DNA of 64,000 nucleotides from Aurantibacter aestuarii. GTDB lineage: Bacteria; Bacteroidota; Bacteroidia; Flavobacteriales; Flavobacteriaceae. The stretch covers positions 520,419 through 584,418 of the forward strand of contig NZ_PXOQ01000007.1 of assembly GCF_003008425.1 (NCBI RefSeq). The letters run 5' to 3'. Position numbers and translations under genes: made by a program. The notes beneath the pieces were generated by a model. The model did no database searches. It was not told the origin of the DNA and saw only the letters and a program-made list of their open reading frames with translations. How positions within the stretch are numbered: position 1 is the stretch's first letter; every line of letters begins with the position of its first letter. Below, one piece after another: positions 19,341-28,140 of the stretch.

Positions 19341-20297
19341 ATGAAAACAACAAAATTACTTTCAGCATTTGCTTTAATAGCATTACTTTTCACCTCTTGT
19401 TATACAGAAGTTATTGTAGATGAGACACCATATGTACAACCGGCACCTGTAACTACTATTACAACCAATCAATTACTTAATTCTTACGAGTTATGGTATA
19501 TAGATATAAATCAAACTATTGGTTATGGTGAAACTCCTTTTTTGCAAATAGCTTTTACTGTATCATTTAGGAATGGTATTTTATACGCAAACAATAATTT
19601 GGTGGGCATAGGAAGTCAAGGAAACGGTTTTGGTATTGAAATTGGGCACTACGACGCTTATAATGGTATTTTAGATACCAACCATATCATAGATGGCTTT
19701 GATAGTTTTGATGTGTTTGTAGTAGACCAAAATACGATTGAATTATATAATATTTATAATGACACCTCTTATTTTTTACATGGCTATAACCGAAACACAT
19801 TTGATTATGATTATGTTTTTTACGATAATGTAAGATATTTTATGCAGGAATATGAAGCTTGGGAAAAAACGTATACAAGTGATTACGGTGTATTAAACGA
19901 GTTTGATAACGAAAACTATCTACAGTTTTTATCTGGTGGAAATGATAACACCTTTAGAAGTTCTCAAGATGTTGTCCCAACAAATCCAAATAATTTATAT
20001 TGGGATTATACAGGAATTTATGGCGTAAATGATGTGCCAGGTAATTTTTATTTGAAAACGTTAACGCTTGACTATGATTATTTTGATAATGAATATTTTG
20101 AACTGAATATTGTAAATGATCAGACCATAGAATTATTTCATCCTGATTCTGGAACCTTATACGAGTTTAGAGGTCGAGGTTATATTGCTTACTATAAAGA
20201 AGGACAAACGGTAAACAAATCTAAAACCTCTGCGCAAAAAAAACGTGTACAACGTACAGACAAAAAAGAGAATACTAGAGAAGCAGATAGAATATAA
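19341..20297 (+). CDS. Hypothetical lipoprotein rich in Tyr, Asp and Asn
   Basis: 318 aa. Signal peptide with lipobox LLFTSC (Cys near residue 20). The mature region is unusually rich in Tyr, Phe, Asp and Asn, with repeated patterns such as DYDYVFYD and LDYDYFDNEYFEL, suggesting beta structure; the C-terminal 30 residues are strongly basic (KSKTSAQKKRVQRTDKK). No enzyme motif recognised. Stand-alone gene between gpsA (divergent) and an OsmC gene (convergent), closed by a terminator. Function unknown. Confidence 0.75.
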   Translation: MKTTKLLSAFALIALLFTSCYTEVIVDETPYVQPAPVTTITTNQLLNSYELWYIDINQTIGYGETPFLQIAFTVSFRNGILYANNNLVGIGSQGNGFGIEIGHYDAYNGILDTNHIIDGFDSFDVFVVDQNTIELYNIYNDTSYFLHGYNRNTFDYDYVFYDNVRYFMQEYEAWEKTYTSDYGVLNEFDNENYLQFLSGGNDNTFRSSQDVVPTNPNNLYWDYTGIYGVNDVPGNFYLKTLTLDYDYFDNEYFELNIVNDQTIELFHPDSGTLYEFRGRGYIAYYKEGQTVNKSKTSAQKKRVQRTDKKENTREADRI

Positions 20298-20315
20298 GAA
20301 CTTAGTATAAATAAA

Positions 20316-20350
20316 AAACACCCAAGACTACACTGTAATCTTGGGTGTTT
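20316..20350. terminator. Bidirectional terminator
   Basis: Stem AAACACCCAAGA / TCTTGGGTGTTT between convergent genes, with an A run on the left and T-rich DNA on the right. Confidence 0.8.
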
Positions 20351-20370
20351 ATATTTTAGATGATATAAAT

Positions 20371-20808
20371 TTAGTTACTGAATGTGATATTTAAATCTAT
20401 AGTAACACTACTTAATGCTTTTGAAACTGGACAAATGTCTTTTGCTTTTTGAGCAATTTGCTTAAATTCTTCTTCCGAAATTTTTGGGACTTTTGCATCT
20501 AAATTTAATTGAATATGCTTAAAAGCAAAACCACCATCTTTTTCTTCCATTTCAATTATAGCATCAACATCCAAAGTATCGGCTGTAAAACTATTAGCAT
20601 TTAACATAAAACTTAGTTGCATGCTATAACAGCCCGCGTGAGCTGCTGCTATTAGCTCTTCTGGGTTAGTTCCTGCTTTACCATTTTCATTCTCAAAACG
20701 AGCTTTAAAACTAAAAGGAGTTTCATTTAATACGCCACTTGGGCCATTTAAAACTCCATTTCCTTCTTTACCTGAGCCTTTCCAAATTGCATTTGCTTTT
20801 CTTTTCAT
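20371..20808 (-). CDS. OsmC-family peroxiredoxin
   Basis: 145 aa, the standard size of Ohr/OsmC proteins, which reduce organic hydroperoxides with two Cys. The sequence starts with a typical OsmC N-terminus (KANAIWKGSGKEGNG), followed by NPEELIAAAHAGCYSM with the first catalytic Cys and DICPVSKAL with the second. Arrangement matches OsmC more than Ohr. Stand-alone gene. A second OsmC-family gene lies at 24962-25435. Confidence 0.93.
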   Translation of the reverse strand: MKRKANAIWKGSGKEGNGVLNGPSGVLNETPFSFKARFENENGKAGTNPEELIAAAHAGCYSMQLSFMLNANSFTADTLDVDAIIEMEEKDGGFAFKHIQLNLDAKVPKISEEEFKQIAQKAKDICPVSKALSSVTIDLNITFSN

Positions 20809-20880
20809 AATTATAGTTTAAATTGTGTACTACAAGGTCTTAATTATGAATACAAAACACTGTTAATGAAGTTCTAATTT

Positions 20881-21459
20881 TTATTCATAAAACCCCATCT
20901 CGTCAATATACCTCCAAACTTCTGGGCTTAATAAAGGTTTTACGTTTTTTTGAGCTTTTATACTATTACGAATCATGGTAGAAGACAACTCAATAATTGG
21001 TGCATCTACTCTTGAAATTTTTGGATGATTGGTAAATTGGGTTTCAACAATTCCTTCAGAAATTCTAGGGTAAACATACACTTGGTAATCTTCAAGTATG
21101 ACCTCGTAATTTTTCCACTTATGAAAACTTTTTAAATTGTCTTCTCCCATTATGATAGAAAAATCATGAGTAGGATGTTTTTCTTTTAAATGAATTAATG
21201 TATTAACGGTATAATTGGGTTGCGGTAAATTAAACTCGATATCGCAAGGTTGTAGTTTATCGTAATCTTTAGTGGCTAAAAAAACCATTTCTAAACGCTG
21301 ATAATTATCTAATAAAGAAGCTTTTTTCTTAAAAGGATTATGTGGTGTCACCACAAACCAGATTTGGTCTAAATCGCTGTTTTCTACCAAATGATTGGCA
21401 ATAATTAAATGACCAATATGTATGGGATTAAAAGAGCCAAAATATAAACCTACTTTCAT
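20881..21459 (-). CDS. nadD: Nicotinate-nucleotide adenylyltransferase
   Basis: Adenylates nicotinate mononucleotide to deamido-NAD in NAD synthesis. 192 aa, normal length. GSFNPIHIGHL (about residues 8-18) is the HxGH nucleotidyltransferase signature; SSTMIRNSI near the C-terminus is the SxTxxR motif. Lies downstream of gmk and yicC on the same strand, separated from gmk by 57 nt of repeat-like DNA, so one transcript is likely but not certain. Confidence 0.96.
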   Translation of the reverse strand: MKVGLYFGSFNPIHIGHLIIANHLVENSDLDQIWFVVTPHNPFKKKASLLDNYQRLEMVFLATKDYDKLQPCDIEFNLPQPNYTVNTLIHLKEKHPTHDFSIIMGEDNLKSFHKWKNYEVILEDYQVYVYPRISEGIVETQFTNHPKISRVDAPIIELSSTMIRNSIKAQKNVKPLLSPEVWRYIDEMGFYE

Positions 21460-21461
21460 GT

Positions 21462-21512
21462 TCAGTGATCAATTATCAGTTATCGGTAATCATTTAGTGT
21501 TGGTCGGTTGTA
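21462..21512. repeat. Repeat-like AT-rich spacer between gmk and nadD
   Basis: Short repeated words (ATCAATTATCAGTTATC, GTAATCA) resembling the spacer at 22108-22145. Low complexity; no gene or terminator seen. Confidence 0.4.
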
Positions 21513-21516
21513 GTGA

Positions 21517-22104
21517 TTACTTATTTACAAATGTTCCCACTAAAAGTTCAGCTTCCGCTAAAGCATTCTCGAGTTTATCATTTTCGATAATCACATCAAA
21601 TAGTGGTGCAGTAGCTAACTCTGCACTGGCTTTTGCCACACGCATGTTTATTTTGTCGTCCGACTCTGTCTTACGGTTTTTTAGTCTTATTTTAAGTTCG
21701 TCTATACTTGGCGGCTTTACAAAAATAGCTAAAGTTTGTTCTGGAAATTTTCGTTTAATACGCAAGCCTCCAGACACATCAATATCAAAAATAACATTTT
21801 TCCCTAGTGCCCATAAACGCTCAACTTCATTTTTTAAAGTGCCATAAAAATTATCTCGATAGACTTCTTCCCATTCTAAAAAATCGTCATTTTTAATATG
21901 TTGCTTAAAATCATGAGCCGAAAGAAAATAGTAGTCTTTAGCATGTTCTTCTGTACCTCTTTTTTCGCGAGACGTCGCAGAAATAGAAAATGCTAAATTT
22001 AAAGACTCTTGTTTAAGCAAATGTCTTACGATGGTTGTTTTTCCTGAGCCAGATGGTGCAGAAAAAACAATAAGTTTACCTTGTGTTGTATTGGTATTGG
22101 GCAT
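21517..22104 (-). CDS. gmk: Guanylate kinase
   Basis: Phosphorylates GMP to GDP; cytoplasmic. 195 aa. P-loop FSAPSGSGKTT (about residues 14-24), GMP-binding SATSREKRGTE, and the Tyr in NFYGTLK are in place, and GGLRIKRKFP matches the conserved region after the DIDVSG motif. The yicC gene lies upstream on the same strand across a 116-nt spacer. The yicC-gmk-nadD order is common in Flavobacteriia. Confidence 0.97.
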   Translation of the reverse strand: MPNTNTTQGKLIVFSAPSGSGKTTIVRHLLKQESLNLAFSISATSREKRGTEEHAKDYYFLSAHDFKQHIKNDDFLEWEEVYRDNFYGTLKNEVERLWALGKNVIFDIDVSGGLRIKRKFPEQTLAIFVKPPSIDELKIRLKNRKTESDDKINMRVAKASAELATAPLFDVIIENDKLENALAEAELLVGTFVNK

Positions 22105-22107
22105 TTT

Positions 22108-22200
22108 ATTCAGTTATCATTTAATAATTAACAGTTATTAGTCCTTCATTTAGAAAGCAAAATTTATTCATCGGGCATCCAATATCACGCATCCGACTTC
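22108..22200. repeat. Repeat-like spacer between yicC and gmk
   Basis: Contains CAGTTATCATTTAATAATTAACAGTTATTAG-type words related to the gmk-nadD spacer, and CATCCAATATCACGCATCC with its internal near-repeat. No coding or terminator signal. Confidence 0.4.
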
Positions 22201-22220
22201 ATTATTCACACTTAAAATTC

Positions 22221-23078
22221 TTAAAGTACGTTTAATAATTGTTCTTTTATTTTTTCCAGTTCGTCTTTCATTTGCACCACAAGCTGCTGCATTGGGGCAT
22301 AATTACTTTTTGAGCCTATGGTATTAATTTCGCGACCCATTTCTTGGCCTATAAATCCTAATTTTTTACCATTAGAGTCTTTGGAGTTTATACTTTCTAT
22401 AAAGTAATTTAAATGGTTGGTTAATCGCACTTTTTCTTCAGTTATATCATATTTTTCAATATAATAGACTAATTCTTGTTCAAATCGGTTTTCGTCATAT
22501 TTTTCTTTTAACTCTGCAACACCTTTATGAAGACGTTCACGAACCGCTTCAACACGTTCAGGATCAATTTTTATAACCTCTTCCAATAAATTAGAAAGTG
22601 TTTCTATACGCGCTTTAAAATCGGCCTCTAAAATTTTTCCTTCGTCCAGGCGGTATTGCGTAATAGCGTCAATAGTCTCTTTTATACCGGCTTCAATATG
22701 TTGCCACTCTGCTTCATTTATTTCTTCTCTTACCGTATTTAAAGCATCCGGTAAACGCATAGCCATTTTTAATAACTCAATACCATCACCTGGCACCACT
22801 TCATTTAGCTGTTGCATGTATTTTTGGACTACAGGCGTGTTTATTTGAGTACTGGTATCGTCTGCAGTGGTTTCTACATAAATAGAAAAATCTACTTTGC
22901 CACGCTCTAAATCTTTTGCTAATTGTTTACGTATATCCAATTCCTTTTCTCTATAAATAGAAGGCATTCGAACATTTAAGTCAATACTTTTACTGTTTAA
23001 AGACTTAAGCTCTATGGTTACTTTTTTGGTTGGTAATTGTAAAACCGATTTACCATAACCCGTCATGGAATATATCAT
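22221..23078 (-). CDS. YicC-family endoribonuclease
   Basis: 285 aa, full length. Begins MIYSMTGYGKSVLQLPTKKV, has LKSLNSKSIDLNVRMP, and ends with KKLGFIGQEMGREINTIGSKSNY followed by a Lys/Glu-rich helix, all diagnostic of YicC. E. coli YicC is a metal-dependent endoribonuclease linked to small RNA decay; the family is often near gmk, as here. Role in this organism is inferred by homology. Confidence 0.93.
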   Translation of the reverse strand: MIYSMTGYGKSVLQLPTKKVTIELKSLNSKSIDLNVRMPSIYREKELDIRKQLAKDLERGKVDFSIYVETTADDTSTQINTPVVQKYMQQLNEVVPGDGIELLKMAMRLPDALNTVREEINEAEWQHIEAGIKETIDAITQYRLDEGKILEADFKARIETLSNLLEEVIKIDPERVEAVRERLHKGVAELKEKYDENRFEQELVYYIEKYDITEEKVRLTNHLNYFIESINSKDSNGKKLGFIGQEMGREINTIGSKSNYAPMQQLVVQMKDELEKIKEQLLNVL

Positions 23079-23165
23079 ATAAATAAGGTATAAAGTCGCA
23101 AAGGTAAGTAAAACCTAGCGTATTATAAATGTTTCTTAAATATAGCGCAAAGTGACAATAAATTG

Positions 23166-23173
23166 TAATTTTG
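23166..23173 (+). promoter_or_regulatory. Candidate -7 promoter box for the thioesterase gene
   Basis: TAATTTTG matches TAnnTTTG. Transcription would start near 23180, which argues for the ATG at 23196 over the TTG at 23181. Confidence 0.45.
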
Positions 23174-23195
23174 AAGAGGATTGAATCTTAATGTT

Positions 23196-23675
23196 ATGTA
23201 TAAAAAATCTTTTGAAATACGCTGGAGCGATATTGATGCGAATAGACATATGGCAAATTCTGCCTATTTAAATTTAATGAGCCATACCAGAACGGCTTTT
23301 TTACAGGATCATGGATTTTCATTAATGACCTTAAGTAAAGCACATTTAGGTCCAGTTGTATTTTATGAGCATATCTATTATTTTAAAGAAGCTTTTTTAG
23401 GTGAAACGATTGATGTTTCTCTTGAAGTTGCTGGTTTAAGTGAAGATGGTATGTTTTTTAAATTTGAGCATAACTTCTACAATAAAAAAGGTAAACATTT
23501 AGCGCATTGTGAGATTTTAGGCGCGTGGATAGATTTAAATACCCGACAACTTACCGCACTAAAGGAAGAGTTACTAACGGATGCTAATAACTTCCCTAAG
23601 TCTAAAAATTACAAGGTTTTAACAAAAGAAGATACCAGAGCTTTTGGAAAAAAACCGCAAAACTTAGAGTTATAA
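23196..23675 (+). CDS. Acyl-CoA thioesterase, 4-hydroxybenzoyl-CoA thioesterase-like hotdog fold
   Basis: 159 aa from the ATG at 23196; a TTG at 23181 is in frame but lies only 8 nt after a candidate -7 box. The start MYKKSFEIRWSDIDANRHM contains the catalytic Asp region of the hotdog thioesterases (WSDIDANRHMANS). Single-domain protein of normal size; hydrolyses an acyl-CoA or acyl-ACP, exact substrate unknown. It overlaps the convergent DMT transporter gene by 6 nt at the 3' end. Confidence 0.88.
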   Translation: MYKKSFEIRWSDIDANRHMANSAYLNLMSHTRTAFLQDHGFSLMTLSKAHLGPVVFYEHIYYFKEAFLGETIDVSLEVAGLSEDGMFFKFEHNFYNKKGKHLAHCEILGAWIDLNTRQLTALKEELLTDANNFPKSKNYKVLTKEDTRAFGKKPQNLEL

Positions 23676-24578
23676 TATACTTTCCTGTTTTTCTTTTTTC
23701 TTCTTTGTTACTAAATAGACACCAGAGAAAATAATAGCAGCCGCTAAAACTTTAATCACATTTAAACTGTCTGCACCCATAGCAATTGCAAAAATGGCAG
23801 CAATAACTGGTTGTAAGTATATAAAAGTGGTTACAGTAGATGCTTTTAAATGTCTAAGACCAATTGGATTTAATAAATACGTTCCAAAGGTTGCTCCTAC
23901 CACCACAAATGCCACCGCAAAAAAGTCGTAAGCAGTAAACCTGTAAAGTTCTACCTGTGTTAAATCCTCATAACCAAAAGGCAGCACAATACACAAACCA
24001 AATAAAAACAACCATTTAATAAATGAAAATGGATGGTATTTTGAAGTGACTTTTTTAATAATAATAATATAAACCGAATAGGATGCAGCATTTATAAACA
24101 CTAGTAAATTACCTAAAGGCACATTGCTACCAACACTTGAAGTTCCAGAACCATATAAGCTTAAAATTATAGCTCCACTAAACCCTAAAAAAACGCCTAA
24201 CACCTTAATTAAGGTCAATTTTTCAGCTAAAAAAATAGCAGAAAGGAGTAAAACAATTATGGGCACTGTAATCATAATTACAGAAGCATTTATGGGCGTA
24301 GTATATTCTAATCCTTTAAAAAAGGTTAGCATGTTTAAGGCAATACCAAATATGGAGGCTAAAAAGAAGGTCAGAAAATCTTTACGCTCTATTTTTTCGT
24401 TTTTGGTGAATATGCTCAGGATCCAAAATAAAGCGGTTGCGCCAATAATGCGCACTAAAATAAATCCAAAAGGCGCAATAAGGCCTTCATTTATAATGCC
24501 TTTAGCAAATGTAAAGGTTAACCCGTACAAAAGCTGCACCATAAAAACAGCTATTAGTGCTAATGCTCTAGTGTTCAT
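23670..24578 (-). CDS. DMT-superfamily (EamA) transporter
   Basis: 302 aa with ten hydrophobic segments in two EamA repeats (first repeat ending near residue 140, second from about 150 to 290). Motifs TPINASVIMITVPIIV and GLRHLKASTVTTFIYLQPVIAAI are typical of the repeat ends. Inner-membrane exporter or importer of small metabolites; substrate unknown. It overlaps the upstream ArsC-like gene by 11 nt on the same strand, implying translational coupling. Confidence 0.92.
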   Translation of the reverse strand: MNTRALALIAVFMVQLLYGLTFTFAKGIINEGLIAPFGFILVRIIGATALFWILSIFTKNEKIERKDFLTFFLASIFGIALNMLTFFKGLEYTTPINASVIMITVPIIVLLLSAIFLAEKLTLIKVLGVFLGFSGAIILSLYGSGTSSVGSNVPLGNLLVFINAASYSVYIIIIKKVTSKYHPFSFIKWLFLFGLCIVLPFGYEDLTQVELYRFTAYDFFAVAFVVVGATFGTYLLNPIGLRHLKASTVTTFIYLQPVIAAIFAIAMGADSLNVIKVLAAAIIFSGVYLVTKKKKEKQESIL

Positions 24579-24924
24579 TTAAAAAGGTTTTAGCAGCTTC
24601 CACAGTTTTTTTAGAATTTCCAACAAAAATAGTATTATTAGACACCAAAACGGGACGACTTAAAAAGGTATAATGTTCTAATATTAAAGCTTTATAATCG
24701 TTTTCTGTTAGCGTTTCATTTTTAAGATCTCTTTCTTTATATAGCGTTGCTCTTCTGCTAAACAAAGCTTCGTGTGAGCCTGCTAGTTTTTTCATGTGGT
24801 CTAACTGCTCCTCTGTAATAGGATCATTTTTTATATTTTGAAGCGTTACCGTTTCAGGTAAATTTAAATCGTCTAAAATTCGTTTACAGGTCGAGCAAGA
24901 TTTTAAATAGAAAAAAATGTTCAT
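24568..24924 (-). CDS. ArsC/Spx-family thioredoxin-fold protein
   Basis: 118 aa. The N-terminus has the CSTCKR motif (about residues 9-14), equivalent to the catalytic Cys of ArsC and the CxxC of Spx, and SRPVLVSNN matches the SRP segment of the family. No ars genes are adjacent, so arsenate reduction is not supported by context; it could be a YffB/ArsC-like reductase of unknown substrate. Overlaps the DMT transporter. Confidence 0.85.
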   Translation of the reverse strand: MNIFFYLKSCSTCKRILDDLNLPETVTLQNIKNDPITEEQLDHMKKLAGSHEALFSRRATLYKERDLKNETLTENDYKALILEHYTFLSRPVLVSNNTIFVGNSKKTVEAAKTFLNEH

Positions 24925-24961
24925 AGCTAAAGTATTTCAGTGCAAAGAAAACGTATTTCTA

Positions 24962-25435
24962 TCAATTTTCAACTGAAATAACTGCTTGATGTGCTACTTT
25001 AAAATTTAGGGAATTTGCAATAAAACACATTTCATTTGCCCTGTTATGAAGTAATTCTGCCAATTTTAAATCGGCTTTAGCGGTTATAGTAATTTCTGGA
25101 TGTAAAGTAATTCCTGTAAACTTTCCACTTCCATTTTCTACCTCTTTCATAGTGCCGGTAGCCTTGTCTGTATAGCTAGTGACTACAATATTATTTGTGG
25201 CGCAAAGGTGCAAATACCAAAGCATATGGCATGAACTTACTGCACTTAGTAATAATTCTTCCGGATTATATTTAGAGCTATCTCCTAAAAAAGCAGGATC
25301 GCTGGAGCCAGAGATGGTTTGGGTTTTACCATTACTGCTAATGGTATAATCTCTACTGTAGTTTTTATAACTTTTTGTTCCCGAACCTAAATTACCTGTC
25401 CAGTTTATGGTGGTATTATAACGATGTGTTTTCAT
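24962..25435 (-). CDS. OsmC-family protein
   Basis: 157 aa. Begins MKTHRYNTTINWTGNLGSGTKSY and has YNPEELLLSAVSSCHMLWYLHLC with the first conserved Cys, and NEMCFIANSLNFKV with the second; this is the YhfA-like branch rather than true Ohr. Probably a peroxide or thiol-related protein. It lies 37 nt upstream of the ArsC-like gene on the same strand, so the thiol-type proteins may be co-transcribed. Confidence 0.88.
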   Translation of the reverse strand: MKTHRYNTTINWTGNLGSGTKSYKNYSRDYTISSNGKTQTISGSSDPAFLGDSSKYNPEELLLSAVSSCHMLWYLHLCATNNIVVTSYTDKATGTMKEVENGSGKFTGITLHPEITITAKADLKLAELLHNRANEMCFIANSLNFKVAHQAVISVEN

Positions 25436-25513
25436 AGTTTTTGAGTTAATAACATGTAAAAATTATGGTTTTTAAATGAATTAATTTTAGCTTTAAGAAA
25501 AAATTATTAAAAC

Positions 25514-25975
25514 ATGAATTTTACTTTCGACGTTACCATAAAAAACAGAACCATATTTAAATCGTTTTTAGAAAATTTAGATTTAGAACAACTTAATAAA
25601 GTTCCAGAAGGCTATAACAATAATATTTTTTGGAATATAGCGCACACTGTAGTAACCCAACAAATTCTGGTATATAAACTATCGGGCTTACCTATGTTAT
25701 TGGAGGAAGATTTTGTAGATAAATACAAAAAAGGAACTAAAACCGAGCATGAAGCCACTCAAGCTGAAGTGGATTTTGTTAAAGGCTTATTGTTTTCTAC
25801 TATTGAAAAAACCAAAGAAGATTACACCAATAGGGTTTTTCAAACGTTTCATGAGTATACCGTAACCACAAAAAGTACATTAACTACTGTAGAAGAGGCT
25901 ATAGCATTTAATAATTTTCATGAAGGGATTCATTTAGGCTATATTTTAGCCCAAAAGCGTGCTTTAAAAATCTAA
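25514..25975 (+). CDS. DinB-family protein
   Basis: 153 aa. Four-helix DinB/YfiT-like fold: conserved HT in WNIAHTVVTQQ and the C-terminal NNFHEGIHLGYIL provide the His residues that bind metal in the family. These proteins include thiol transferases, but no substrate is evident. Its stop overlaps the stop of the convergent lipoprotein gene by 4 nt. Confidence 0.88.
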   Translation: MNFTFDVTIKNRTIFKSFLENLDLEQLNKVPEGYNNNIFWNIAHTVVTQQILVYKLSGLPMLLEEDFVDKYKKGTKTEHEATQAEVDFVKGLLFSTIEKTKEDYTNRVFQTFHEYTVTTKSTLTTVEEAIAFNNFHEGIHLGYILAQKRALKI

Positions 25976-26703
25976 TAATTTAGAAAGCTTTCAATTTGAG
26001 AAAATGGTACAGCTATTTCAACAAAATCGTTTAAATTGGTTTTATACAATGCAATAATACCATTTGTATTAAAGCTTATTTCATCGGGATTTCTTAGCTT
26101 ACCTTCTGTTTTAAATTCTTTTATGGTGTAAGCTGTATTAGACATTAATTCGCGTACCAAATATTTTTCTAAAACTAGGTTAAATTTTTCAGGGTTTGAG
26201 ATAAGGTGTTTAAAACTTAATGCTTTTCCCATATCCTTATCGAAATTTAAGAACTTAATTTGTGTAGTTCCTTTTGAGCCTCCAGTATTTATGCTTGAAG
26301 ACATACTAAAAGAGACTAAGTTTTCATCTTCATAAATCTTCTCGCCTTCAATAACAGCTTCCCAAGCTGGTAAAGGTTCTGTTGTAATTTGCTCTACCTG
26401 TTTTTTAAAGCGCTTATAAGCAGTATTAAAAAGAGTTACGCTCAAAGTAATGTCTTCTGTATCTTCCGCATTAACATCCATTTGTAATGCATTTGTAACA
26501 AATTGAGTTAGTTTTTTATTTATTTTTTGAGCTACTTCGCTATCACCTAGAACTTTTGGGATATTCACTACTACTTTAGTGTCTTTCATACTGGTGATGT
26601 TAATTTCGGAGTATTGTAAAACTTCTTCTTTTTCGCATGACATTAAACTCAAAAAAGTTAAGGTAATTGCACAGTAGAAATATAATTTAGAGAATTTAAA
26701 CAT
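25972..26703 (-). CDS. Lipoprotein with DUF4163/DUF3298-like (RsiV-type) domain
   Basis: 243 aa. Lipobox LSLMSC (Cys near residue 23). The mature part follows the PdaC/RsiV-type pattern: an N-terminal region with KDTKVVVNIPKV and paired strands, then a DUF3298-like C-terminal part (NPEKFNLVLEKYLVREL, ISFNTNGIIALYKTN, VEIAVPFSQIESFLNY). In other bacteria this fold appears in anti-sigma factors and peptidoglycan-related proteins; here no sigma factor is adjacent, so its role is open. Confidence 0.78.
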   Translation of the reverse strand: MFKFSKLYFYCAITLTFLSLMSCEKEEVLQYSEINITSMKDTKVVVNIPKVLGDSEVAQKINKKLTQFVTNALQMDVNAEDTEDITLSVTLFNTAYKRFKKQVEQITTEPLPAWEAVIEGEKIYEDENLVSFSMSSSINTGGSKGTTQIKFLNFDKDMGKALSFKHLISNPEKFNLVLEKYLVRELMSNTAYTIKEFKTEGKLRNPDEISFNTNGIIALYKTNLNDFVEIAVPFSQIESFLNY

Positions 26704-26809
26704 GACGTTAAAGAATTTGATGCGGTTTTTAATACAACGAATTAAACGTTATTTTAGTGGTTATCAAAATCATTTTTAACTTAAAATGATAGCAAAATAC
26801 AATTACTGT

Positions 26810-27949
26810 ATGAAATTTAACACCAAAACCATCCACGGAAATCAACATCCAGACAAGGCTTATGGCGCTGTAATGCCACCTATATACCAAACTTCTACGT
26901 ATATCCAAGAAGCACCAGGCGTGCATAAAGGTTATGCATATTCACGATCTAAAAATCCAAGTAGAGAAGCTTTAGAGAATGCTCTTGCTAGTATAGAAAA
27001 TGGTGTTTACGGTTCAGCATTTGGGTCTGGAATGGCTGCAATAGATGCCATTTTAAAACTTTTAAAACCTGGAGATGAAGTGATAGCAACTAATGACTTG
27101 TATGGCGGCAGTTATAGATTATTTACACAGCAATATGAGACCTACGGAATAGTGTTTCATTTTGTGGACATGAAGGAAGCGTCTCATATTGAAAGTTTTA
27201 TAAATGAAAAAACAGCATTAATCTGGATAGAAACGCCTACAAATCCGCTGTTAAACATTATAGATATTGCAGCGGTTAGCCACATAGCAAAAACACATTG
27301 TATACTGTTAGCAGTAGACAATACCTTTGCAAGCCCATATTTACAGCAACCATTAGATTTAGGAGCAGATATAGTAATGCATTCTATTACCAAATATATT
27401 GGTGGACATAGCGATGTGGTTTTAGGCGGTTTGGTGGTTAAAGATGAAGCATTAGCTAAAAAACTTTATTTCATTCAGAATTCTAGTGGTGCTATTTGTG
27501 GCCCACAAGACGCGTTTTTAGCTTTAAGAGGTTTAAAAACACTACATGTCCGGATGCAAAGACATTGCGAAAATGCGAAAACTGTGGCTCATTTTCTTTT
27601 GAATCATCCAAAAGTAGATCGTGTTTATTGGCCAGGTTTTGAAAACTTTCCAAACCATAAAGTTGCAAAAAAGCAAATGAAAGATTTTGGTGGTATGGTA
27701 AGTTTTAGTTTAAAAAATAGTACTTATGAAGAAACCATACATGTATTACAGCAGCTAAAACTATTTACACTAGCAGAATCATTAGGCGGTGTGGAGTCAC
27801 TTGTGGGACATCCGGCAAGTATGACGCATGCTAGTATACCAAAAGCTGAACGTGACAAATTAGGCATTGTGGATTCCTTAATTAGATTAAGTGTAGGAAT
27901 TGAAGATATCGAAGACTTAATTCAGGATTTATCTCAAGCTTTAAGTTAA
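26810..27949 (+). CDS. Cystathionine gamma-synthase/lyase-type PLP enzyme
   Basis: 379 aa from the ATG at 26810 (MKFNTKTIHGNQHPDKAYG), which matches the family start; the longer in-frame start at 26786 adds eight residues that do not look conserved. Fold type I PLP enzyme of trans-sulfuration: GSGMAAIDAIL, IETPTNPLLNIIDI, the PLP Lys in HSITKYIGGHSDVVLGG, and ESLGGVESLVGHPASMTHAS. Sequence cannot separate synthase from lyase activity, so I give no gene symbol. Single-gene unit followed by a terminator. Confidence 0.92.
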   Translation: MKFNTKTIHGNQHPDKAYGAVMPPIYQTSTYIQEAPGVHKGYAYSRSKNPSREALENALASIENGVYGSAFGSGMAAIDAILKLLKPGDEVIATNDLYGGSYRLFTQQYETYGIVFHFVDMKEASHIESFINEKTALIWIETPTNPLLNIIDIAAVSHIAKTHCILLAVDNTFASPYLQQPLDLGADIVMHSITKYIGGHSDVVLGGLVVKDEALAKKLYFIQNSSGAICGPQDAFLALRGLKTLHVRMQRHCENAKTVAHFLLNHPKVDRVYWPGFENFPNHKVAKKQMKDFGGMVSFSLKNSTYEETIHVLQQLKLFTLAESLGGVESLVGHPASMTHASIPKAERDKLGIVDSLIRLSVGIEDIEDLIQDLSQALS

Positions 27950-28088
27950 TAAACTCAATAATTGTTAAAAACAGTCACTTTAACGAGTAATTTCACATTT
28001 CAACAAAAAAATTGTTATACAAAGTGTAGTAGGGTTATATTTACTAAACCATAACGTAAGTAGGTTAAGTTAATGGTAGATTTGGGGC

Positions 28089-28118
28089 AAAAAAGGTGAA
28101 AGCAATTTCACCTTTTTT
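28089..28118. terminator. Terminator hairpin between convergent genes
   Basis: Stem AAAAAGGTGAAA / TTTCACCTTTTT, loop GCAA, with an A run and a T run on the two sides. Confidence 0.8.
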
Positions 28119-28140
28119 ATTTTTTAACCCATATGTAATA

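Noticed and set aside
23181-23195. TTG start extending the thioesterase by five codons
   Set aside because: It lies 8 nt from a candidate -7 box, and MYKKSFEIRWSDID at 23196 is the normal family start.
24568-24924. Arsenic resistance operon
   Set aside because: The ArsC-like protein has no arsR, arsB or acr3 neighbour; context is a DMT transporter and an OsmC-family protein.
26786-26809. Longer N-terminus for the PLP enzyme
   Set aside because: The eight extra residues do not resemble the conserved family start, which fits the ATG at 26810.
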